From positions 48,920,001 through 48,984,000 of the forward strand of contig NC_070614.1 of the NCBI RefSeq assembly GCF_027172205.1: DNA of 64,000 bases, given 5' to 3'. Position 1 is the stretch's first letter. Every line of letters begins with the position of its first letter. Made by a program: the position numbers and the translations under genes. The notes beneath the pieces are model-generated. The model was not told where the DNA came from, ran no database searches, and was given only the letters and a program-made list of their open reading frames with translations. This document shows, piece after piece, positions 9,601 to 16,372 of this stretch. This stretch comes from Podarcis raffonei. Its lineage: Eukaryota > Chordata > Lepidosauria > Squamata > Lacertidae.

Positions 9601-11489
9601 GCACATAATCCTCTGCTCTAACCTTCTCCCGGCACCCTTTGCTCGAAGACACACTGGGTTTGTGGGGTGCTCTCGGCTAGCTTCCCATCACCGCCGGCAT
9701 TCATGCCTGACCTCGTGCCTCCCTCAGCCGTCACATTCCTGTGTGTTGCAACGGGAGCGGTTTCGGGGAGCCTGACAATGCATTTCTCACCAGCTGGATC
9801 TGGACAACAGCTGCCGACTCAGCACACTGCCCGTCTCCCAGCTGAAGTCACTCATTTCCTGAGAGAGACCCAGAATTACCCGCAGGGTTAGGAGGAACGG
9901 AGAGGCCCCGGAGGAGAGGCTCGTGCCAGGTTTAGACACCACTGATGGATCACCAGACCATGAGTCAGAAAGGCTTGATGTGAAAGCGGTGTCACTCTGA
10001 GCATGTGCAGAGTGTCCCTCCCCACCGATCAAATACACCCGTCTTGCTCAGTCCAAGGCAACAGGTGGCAAAACCCAATCCCAAACAGCCTCAAGCAGGC
10101 ACGGACTTGCCCAGATGCAAACAGTTTAGCTTTTAACCAACTCATCTTCCACAAGAGAGGGAAGCAGAGACTCAGGACCCCCTTCGTTCTCCCTGGAGAC
10201 CACCCTAGAGCTCCAGCGGGAGAGAATGAGGCTGGGTGGGCTTCAGGGTCCCTTCTAACTCTACACTTCTATGATTCTATCTCTCCATCGTGGTGGTGCA
10301 AGGTTAACTTCTAACAAACAAGCAGCTGATAAATGCAGCTGATAAAGGCTGTGGAGCCCTGGCGAGGCGGTAATTATCCTTTTCTCTTTTATGTCTAACT
10401 AGAGGAGTGAGATGTATTGTGGGCAAGGGGAGCTAGAAGCTGGGCCTTATCTGAGATAACAGCCATATCTATTGGTTATACCCAGTAACCCCTTCCCCCC
10501 CAAAAAAATTCTGCTCCCCTGCCCCGCCGCCCCTTCCAAAGCGGAGAGGGGAGTGGTACTCCCATAGCTAAAGGCATGTCGTGGGTGTCAGAATTCCTGG
10601 GTCCATCCCACGCCCAGTTCCAGAAGCTCAAGGTGGAGCTTTGGCAAAGCACAAAGTCTGAAGCTTCCCTTATGCCGGAGATTCAAAACCATTGCCAAGG
10701 AAGGAATGAGTTTCCCAGAACTGGGAAGGAAAGGTCGCAGCAGAGAAAGATAAAGGAACAATGGGAGATTAGATAAGGGGGGGAAAGGGCTACCTTTCAG
10801 CCCACCTGAGGCTGAATCAGCTCAGGCACTGCCAGGGCTTTTTTACTTTTCTTTTCAAACAGCAACTAATGCCCCCCCTCCCAACAAACTTCACACAGCC
10901 CCACTGGGTTCCCCCAAATACTCTCCCCACAGTTCCCGCTGGCAGTCTCACTCACAGATGCAGACGGCAGCCAGGAGTCGGCCTGCCAGGTAAGGCGCCT
11001 CGCAGGACGGGAACACGGGTTGCACCAGGTAGTTGGCGAACGTGATGGCAATGACGGCCTGGCTGGTGGGCTCAATGATGAGGAGAGAAGTCCACAGGCG
11101 GATGAAGGCCGGCAGCTGCCCAAAGGCCTCCAGGATGTAGGCGTAGCTGGCCCCCGATTTTTTGATGGTGGTGCCCAGTTCTGCATAGCACAGGGCCCCA
11201 AAGACAGAGAACAGCCCTCCCACGGCCCAGACCACAAGGGAGAGACCGTACGAGTCACTGTACATCAGCACGCCCTTGGGCGAGACAAAGATGCCCGAGC
11301 CGATCATGTTGCCCACGATCAAGCAGACCCCGTTGAGCAGGGAGATTTCCTTCTTCAGCTTCATGGAGTCGTCGGGAGACGTGCCGGAGGAGTCCTTGAG
11401 GGGCTGGCAGGAGGAGGTCCCGTTGGGTACTGAGTTGGCCGGCAGCTCATCCTGAGGAGTCGCCTCATAGCGGGTGGTCTTGGCCATAG
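556..11489 (-). CDS. SLC7A7: y+L amino acid transporter 1 (y+LAT1), first six coding exons
   Basis: Light subunit of the y+LAT1/4F2hc heteromer. In the family it exchanges intracellular cationic amino acids for extracellular neutral amino acids plus sodium at the basolateral membrane. Coding exons in transcript order are 11487-10956, 5062-4937, 4440-4296, 3064-2941, 2612-2509 and 652-556. All junctions are GT-AG and the phases close, giving 376 residues without a stop. Visible landmarks are a variable cytosolic N-terminus (1-42), the [11 protein letters not shown] block (43-53), the unwound TM1 motif GSGIF (63-67), and Cys162 in FPSC, which by homology forms the disulfide with SLC3A2. Loop and helix blocks [22 protein letters not shown] and [10 protein letters not shown] follow. 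Human y+LAT1 is 511 residues, so about a quarter, with the last helices, lies off the left edge. The close match over the first 180 residues favours SLC7A7 over SLC7A8 or SLC7A6. Confidence 0.96.
653..2508 (-). other. SLC7A7 intron 5, mostly unique sequence
   Basis: Bases 653-2000 hold no recognisable element or exon. The hAT-type MITE at 2004-2322 fills most of the remainder. Confidence 0.5.
2004..2322. mobile_element. hAT-type MITE with an internal duplication
   Basis: The ends resemble inverted copies of a GGTAGGCAAACTAAGG / GTTTGCTGACCCCTG terminal repeat. The interior matches a second copy at 52747-52994. A block of about 70 bases (word 'tacatgagtagaatg' followed by 'atgcatctct' and 'ggttattt') occurs twice here, near 2092-2150 and 2160-2218, but once in the other copy. 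Confidence 0.7.
2509..2612 (-). CDS. SLC7A7: SLC7A7 coding exon 5 (residues 310-343)
   Basis: The 104-base exon reads [20 protein letters not shown] then [14 protein letters not shown]. It follows the pyrimidine-rich acceptor AG (2614-2613) and ends at donor GT 2508-2507. Confidence 0.95.
2941..3064 (-). CDS. SLC7A7: SLC7A7 coding exon 4 (residues 268-309)
   Basis: The 124-base exon reads [19 protein letters not shown] through LTSDAVAV. Acceptor AG is at 3066-3065 and the donor is GTGAGT at 2940. It ends in phase 0. Confidence 0.95.
3217..3371. repeat. 31-bp minisatellite, five units, alternating subtypes
   Basis: Five tandem 31-base units start at 3217, 3248, 3279, 3310 and 3341, each beginning CAG(T/C)TCCCAGAATCCCC. 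Units 1, 3 and 5 carry 'ctgctcc' and units 2 and 4 carry 'ctactcc', so the array is a 62-base higher-order repeat. It lies in an SLC7A7 intron. Confidence 0.9.
4296..4440 (-). CDS. SLC7A7: SLC7A7 coding exon 3 (residues 220-267)
   Basis: The 145-base exon begins in the extracellular loop ([13 protein letters not shown]) and runs through [19 protein letters not shown] to TEEIKNPE. Acceptor AG is at 4442-4441 and donor GT at 4295-4294. Confidence 0.95.
4937..5062 (-). CDS. SLC7A7: SLC7A7 coding exon 2 (residues 178-219)
   Basis: The 126-base exon reads [14 protein letters not shown] through VVRIGQ. Acceptor AG is at 5064-5063 and donor GT at 4936-4935. The phase continues from the upstream exon. 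Confidence 0.95.
5250..5291. repeat. GA-rich simple repeat
   Basis: A GAAA/GA run in the large SLC7A7 intron, about 190 bases before the exon at 4937-5062 in transcript order. Confidence 0.85.
5346..5992. mobile_element. Possible hAT-type element with degraded ends
   Basis: The left end (GCAGAGGTGGGAAAACATTGG) and the inverted right end (CAAAGGTTAGCCATCTCTA) match loosely as terminal inverted repeats. The interior includes GC-rich 'gggccac' type words common in such MITEs. No clear target duplication was found, so the limits are approximate. Confidence 0.4.
6881..7377 (+). mobile_element. Solo retroviral LTR (fossil)
   Basis: An isolated long terminal repeat of about 500 bases, beginning TGTGACATGG. 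It has a TATA-like ATATATAAGG near 7150 and a polyadenylation signal AATAAA at 7228-7233. It is flanked by AGCC at 6877-6880 and 7378-7381, a 4-base target duplication typical of gammaretrovirus-like elements. Two imperfect 50-base direct repeats (7030-7080 and 7081-7130) lie in U3, where enhancers usually sit. No internal genes are present, so it is a recombination remnant. The exact 3' end is uncertain by a few bases. Confidence 0.65.
8175..8321. mobile_element. 147-bp hAT MITE with perfect 8-bp target duplication
   Basis: Terminal inverted repeats CAGTGGCGTAGCGTGGG / CCCACGCTACGCCACTG are flanked by GCTCCAGC at 8167-8174 and 8322-8329. The interior contains short TTAGGG runs (about 8229-8246 and 8261-8268). 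Confidence 0.9.
8820..8970. mobile_element. Palindromic MITE, 'gggaactgtagtt' family
   Basis: The left half carries AGGATCCTGGGAACTGTAG and the right half the inverse CTGCAGTTCCCAGGATT, with a short spacer. Related sequence recurs near 18560-18790 and 23700-24060. Confidence 0.6.
9104..9485. mobile_element. Candidate MITE with 28-bp inverted ends
   Basis: The start (TCATTAACTACAAACCCC) and the inverted end (GGGGTTTGTGGGTAATGA) match over about 28 bases with three mismatches. Similar 12-base words TTCAGCTTC(A/T)AC lie just outside both ends (9091-9102 and 9489-9500). Inside, a 22-base word around GTGTGAACCCCATGG is duplicated at 9311-9355. Confidence 0.5.
10956..11489 (-). CDS. SLC7A7: SLC7A7 first coding exon (residues 1-177)
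   Basis: The start codon is at 11487-11485, two bases after an acceptor AG (11491-11490) with a pyrimidine-rich tract. The donor GTGAGT begins at 10955. It encodes the N-terminus through the fourth helix region, ending in the codon split for the second Cys of CIC. A triplet microsatellite lies about 20 bases upstream of the acceptor. Confidence 0.95.
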
Positions 11490-11511
11490 CTTGGCAAGAA
11501 GAGGAACGGTT

Positions 11512-11520
11512 CTGTTGTTG

Positions 11521-11569
<49 letters not shown>
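11512..11569. repeat. (ATT)n/(TTG)n microsatellite beside an acceptor
   Basis: About 14 ATT units with a few TTG units. On the transcribed strand this is (AAT)n followed by AACAACAAC, ending some 20 bases before the acceptor of the first SLC7A7 coding exon, in the branch-point zone. Confidence 0.95.
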
Positions 11570-11570
<1 letters not shown>

Positions 11571-12736
11571 CACCTGCCCTGCAACCATAAGGTCTCCCAG
11601 GGCAGGCTGCATCATTGAAACGTAACACTAAAAACCATTTGAGACAATTTACAATCATATAGATAAAAATATACGCCTCAAGTGTCAAAAGCCAGGGTAA
11701 GGAGGGGTGTCTTCAGCCTCCAGCTATATAATGAAGGTGCCAGACCCACGTCTGTGGGGAGGAAGACCCATGCCTTAGGGGTTCACCAGAGATCATGTCC
11801 TCTCCTGGCCTGCCACTCCAGCTACACCCCAGCCTCAGAGGGGGGAGGAACTACCAAGAGGACCCCTTCTGCCAATCTTAGCATCTAAGAGGGTCTGTCG
11901 GGTCTGTAAGCAATCTTTCAGGTGTTTTGGGACCTGAGGCATTTGAGCTCTAGTGCATCTTGTTGTTGTGCACCTGGCACAACCAAGAAGATGGGTTTGT
12001 CTCTTGCACATTAAAGGCAGCGGTTCCCAAACTCCTTAACAACTTGAAGAACACTCTCCTGTTTCTGCTGTACTCGTGGCACATTTTGCTAATATAAAGC
12101 AGTAGCTCTAGGAGGTACAACACCCAAAAGGATGGCGTTCTCTTCCAGGAGACGCAAGTTGCGACAGGGCATTGGGAGAAAAGAGGTTGGGGGTGTAAGC
12201 TGGCACGCACAGGCAGGCAGGAAACCGGACAAGAGTGCCTCTACTTTCCCAGGGGGCAGGGAGCATGCTATCCCAGGAGACAAACAAGTGCTAGAAGCAG
12301 GCAGATGTCCCTCTGCCTCCCAAATACTGGGACCCAGGGCCTGGTTCTTACCTCTTTATTTGCCTGGAGAACTGCAAAGAATGAGCACTAGAACCTTGAT
12401 CCTCATTTCTGGAAGGCAAGTCCAGCAAGCGAGTTTGGGGCACTGAGGTTACCTAGGCACTATCTCTTAAATCTGAACAGCCCGAACAGGTAATGGTTGG
12501 GTAATCTTAAGAGGCTGGGAGCTAGTCACTGTAGATTTCCTCTTCTGCCCAGGGAGAGGTGTCTGGGGGGTGGAGAATGCAGGGGGCTGGGAACCAGGAA
12601 AAGAGAGGGTGGGTTTCAGCTTTGAGAGAGCAGTTCTGGGGCTGGATTCCCACCCACCTCCCACACAATATTATTAGGGGACAGAAAGGGGTATATAGAT
12701 GGGGATGATGGGAAAGAGAAACTGACAGATACTCAC

Positions 12737-12790
12737 AGTCCACAGCGCAGTTCCTCCTCCTGCTCTGTCGTCTTATCCCCACACCAGCTT
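12737..12790 (-). other. Candidate SLC7A7 5'-untranslated exon
   Basis: A strong GTGAGT donor at 12736-12731 follows a purine-rich stretch upstream of the first coding exon's acceptor at 11490. The family is known to use untranslated leader exons. This is one possible leader; the exon start is a guess and no coding evidence supports it. Confidence 0.25.
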
Positions 12791-13254
12791 AAGAATAAAG
12801 AGACAGAAGCTGCCAGAACAGCACTTTTAACATGAGGAACTAACCAGGGTTGCCGGGGGGCGGGGTGAGGGGGGTAAAGGAGGGTGAGCCATTGACCGAG
12901 TCCAAGGTCCGTCTGGTGCCAGGTGGGGGCAGGAGGAGTGCTATGGGAGATAAGAGGACTGGCAGTGCCTCTGGGGCACCCCGTGGCTGAGCCGTCCAAG
13001 AATTGGCTTCCTGCAGGAACATCTCGTGCGTGTGCACCCTCGCAAACGGTGCTATCAGTTTCCCGCAGCAGCCCCCTCATGCATCCTGTGAGACGTCAAG
13101 CCTCTCAAGTCACACAGAGCGCCTCTTCAGAGACAAAGAGACCTGTGGGAATCGGCAGCTTGCTAGACCTACCGGGGCAAATGGTTCAAAATGAAAAGGT
13201 TATCATCCTGAAGGCAACCAAGCCTGTCAGATTGGTTCAAGATGAAAATCTTGC

Positions 13255-13330
13255 CACCATTCTTGCACTGCAGGGGGTTGGACTAGATGACCCTCAAGGG
13301 TCCCTTCCAACTATGCAGTTCTATGATCCA
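13255..13330 (+). mobile_element. CR1-type / SINE 3' tail fragment
   Basis: It reads TTGCACTGCAGGGGGTTGGA then CTAGATGACC and ends TTCTATGATC, the conserved 3' tail of reptile CR1 and of the SINEs that borrow it. Confidence 0.75.
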
Positions 13331-13639
13331 CAGACTTAACCTTTGCTTCTGATAGTAGTAGTTGGGAGGTGGAGCAGGGGAGTTGTTATTTTCACAACTT
13401 GACAAGTGAATGGCAAGTGGGAATCCCAAACTTCAAATGTTATCTTTTCCCAGACTGTATAAATCACACGCGATGGCAACTTTCCAAGCCACACTGAACT
13501 CTTCTTCAGACAGAAAAAGTCCTGTGCGACTCTTGACAATTGCTACACAACACACACCCTGCATCCTGGCTACTTGCAAGTCGTTTTCTGGATAAAATGA
13601 GCCACACATTATTCCACGTTTGCAAATCATATAATGGCT

Positions 13640-13830
13640 TTGAATCAGGCTGCAACCCTACGCACACCTACCTGGGAATAAGCTTAATTGAATTCAATGG
13701 GACACGAACAGGATTACACTGCAAGAGCGCAATCCTTTGTACACTTCCCTGGGAGCAAGCCCCGTTCAATAAAGAGCGTAGGACTGAGGACCTAGCAAGT
13801 ATACACAGGATCACGCTGTAAGAGAATTAG
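13640..13830. mobile_element. Dispersed palindromic repeat ('ctgggaataagc... aatggga')
   Basis: The left part (ACCTACCTGGGAATAAGC, AATTCAATGGGAC) and a degraded inverted right part resemble a repeat common in squamate introns. No target duplication could be fixed. Confidence 0.45.
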
Positions 13831-14289
13831 GACAAAAGCAGCAGGGGAGGGGTTCACCCTGTTAAATTAACACCCCGACCCCACCCCTGTGGCTAAATTT
13901 AGGGCTGCCATCTTTTTCACTGGCTGTGCTCCTGCGCCTTTTATTTCAGTTGTATCACAGGCAGAAACACGCATTGATTTGGCTTCACTGAAATGCAAGG
14001 GGGTTTGGGCTCCAGTTACCATGCACGAGGAGTCCACTTGCATGAACCATACATGCACGACTGTTCAATATATATCAGATCACAATTTATAAATGTGCGC
14101 TTTATAAATCTATAATTTAATAGATCTATGTTATACACGTGCTTAAAGACCAAGTTCCTTCAAGGGGGTGGGGGCTTAATCCACCCAACCTCCAGGAACC
14201 CAGGAGTCCGAGGTTGCCAGCAAAGGCCACCGCACTGCGACTCCTCTTCCTGTTTATGCCGTTTCCAAGGGCGACGGCTTCCTTAGCAA

Positions 14290-14993
14290 CCAAAGGCCAA
14301 GATGGCGACGGCAAAGCCTTGCCCATTTCAAAAATGGCCAAAGAGCCCCTATCCGCCCTTAAGAAAAATGGCAGTCAGGACACATCAGAAATAAACAAAC
14401 AAACAAACACGCCGCCTTTCCTGAGTCTATGGGTTGTGTTAGAGACAGAGGTGTTAGTTCTGAAAGGGAAATGCATCTTTCACATGAAAAGCCGGCGCAG
14501 AGCGTGTTCCCTAACCCAATACGGTGAGTGGGGATATAGCTTCCGGTTTAAATCACAAAATGGCGCCGCGCTTCGTTTGCCGGTACTCACATCCGGGTCC
14601 CCGTATCAAAATGGCTGCTCTCACTAATGAAAAGCTCTTCCTTAGGCAACTAGGAACATTGATGAGCGCACGATCCCAAGGCCCTGGAGCGGGGCCTATG
14701 GGAATGTGCAGCTATATCCGACTGGGTGTACGGAGCCTTCGGGCGTTTTCTACTCTTTCCTACGGTTTTTTCTTAGAACTCTGAAACGATCCGTACAAGA
14801 TGGCGCCCTCCTGGCATTTTTTTACGGATGAGGCGACCTTTCCGTCCGCAAGTGGGTGGTTTCCGCTGACGAATTATCCCAAAATGGCGGCGCTCATTTA
14901 AAAATGGCGGCTCCCAGAGGAGGTGTGTGTTTTTTCCGTACAACCTCTGCGAACGGAAGCGCATGGTCCCGTTCTCTGATGTTTAGTGTCAAA
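14290..14993 (+). promoter_or_regulatory. MRPL52: MRPL52 promoter region with nine YY1-type motifs
   Basis: Nine copies of A(A/G)ATGGC on the plus strand lie near 14299, 14330, 14364, 14556, 14607, 14796, 14880, 14900 and 14990. Several extend to AAAATGGCGGC, the YY1 motif of housekeeping promoters. ETS-type words (CTTCCGG near 14541, ACGGAAG near 14953) and an NRF1-like half site GCGCATG (14960) are present, as is usual for nuclear genes of mitochondrial proteins. No TATA box is seen. The region may also drive SLC7A7 leftward, but nothing shows this directly. Confidence 0.7.
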
Positions 14994-15021
14994 ATGGCAG
15001 CTTGCGTGGCTCGGAGGCTGG
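14994..15021 (+). CDS. MRPL52: MRPL52 exon 1 coding part (residues 1-9)
   Basis: It encodes MAACVARRL plus one base of Gly10, then donor GTACGG at 15022. The ATG itself lies in a YY1-like AAAATGGCAGC. Confidence 0.88.
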
Positions 15022-15961
15022 GTACGGAAATCTTACCGGTGGGAGAGCTAGGGAAGGGAGCGGGGCTATGGATTTTGCATGGCTGTCCAGAAGCAGGATG
15101 CTCTATGCTTTTCTGGGAGTCAGTTCCACCGAACCCGATGGGGAATCCTTACTGAGTATGCATGCATGGGAGGATTGTGGGGTAAAATAGAGGAGTTGTT
15201 CCCCAAGTGCCCCTCTTTTCTTACTATCATCGCGGGTCGCTGTTCCAGAATTATACCCATGTCAAATTCTGGATGCTGAAACATGCACAGTTGCTCCTCT
15301 AGCAAATTTTGAAAAGATGGGGGGGGCACACGACTTTTATGGCTTTTAAATGGCTATATATATATAAAGATTTCTAAATGGCCTTTGCTTAGTTTCTTTT
15401 AGCTTGTGCGTTGCGATGAAAATATAATATGACTTTTGACATTTTAAGTCCGACCTGTTGCCAGAGCCCATAATGGTTATAGCTGATTTATGCTCCGGCT
15501 TTGACTGTAGCGTTATGCTATTGTACTGTTGTGCCTATGAAATACCCATTGCTAGAACTTGCAAGTGGGGAGATGGCTCGAATCCTGCTTGCAGATTTCC
15601 CACAGGCATCTAGTCAGCCACTGTGAGAACAGGATGCTGAGCTGGCTAGATGGCCTGTTGGCCTGATCCTGTAGCCTTCTCTTATGTTGCTATAAGGAGA
15701 GAGAGAGGCGATTTGACCCTCCAGATGTAGGACTTCCAACTGCCTGATGGAAAATGTAGTCGAAAACTGCTGGAGGGCACCGGTTTGGTGAATGCTGGAC
15801 TACAGGTTTCCCCCACTCCTGCCATTATGGGGGGGGGGGCTAACCCAGATGAGTACCTGCTTTCCCCTACCACACAGCACATCATCCTTGCAAAGTTCTC
15901 GGGTCAGGTTTTGCCTCTGCCCATGAACTTGGTGGTAGCCTTGGGGCAGTGGAGCATTTGC

Positions 15962-16017
<56 letters not shown>

Positions 16018-16328
16018 GTATAGACCTGCCTAACAGGGTTGTTGTAACAATTACCAAAAGAATGCTTAGAAAGCTTTGGGTCCCCTAAAGTATATTTATC
16101 TATATCCAGTTTCAAGAGTACAAGGCACCGTGATTCTAACTGAATCCTGAATTTCTCTTTCTACTTCCAACCCTACAGGACCTCGGCTGGCAAAAATTGC
16201 TTCGATGTCTCGGACCTTCCATTGCAGTACTGTGGATCAGTCTGGTGGGACCTGGAGAGTGAAGTGAGTGCCAGAGATAGAGGGAGGCATCTTCAGAGCT
16301 AGAGAGAAATCCTTCATCTTACTTACTC

Positions 16329-16372
<44 letters not shown>

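Larger units (their letters stand above)
5063..10955 (-). other. SLC7A7 intron 1 (largest in the window part of the gene)
   Basis: The LTR fossil, hAT MITEs and a 9.1-9.5 kb inverted-repeat element are listed separately. A fragment of a CR1-type 3' tail ('cttctaactctacacttctatgattcta' in part) lies near 10235-10283. The rest shows no exon or element I can name. Confidence 0.5.
11570..14280. other. SLC7A7 5' region / SLC7A7-MRPL52 interval
   Basis: Apart from the candidate leader exon and the two repeats near 13.3-13.8 kb, I see no gene or clear element. This is where SLC7A7 leader exons and its promoter should lie. Confidence 0.4.

Noticed and set aside
14139-14627. 162-codon plus-strand frame upstream of MRPL52
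   Set aside because: It has no recognisable protein. The methionines come from the repeated AAATGGC motifs.
14856-14993. Upstream in-frame start codons for MRPL52 (14856, 14904)
   Set aside because: They would add a long N-terminus unlike the family, and they fall in promoter motifs. The start at 14994 gives a normal targeting peptide, although the longer forms cannot be fully excluded.
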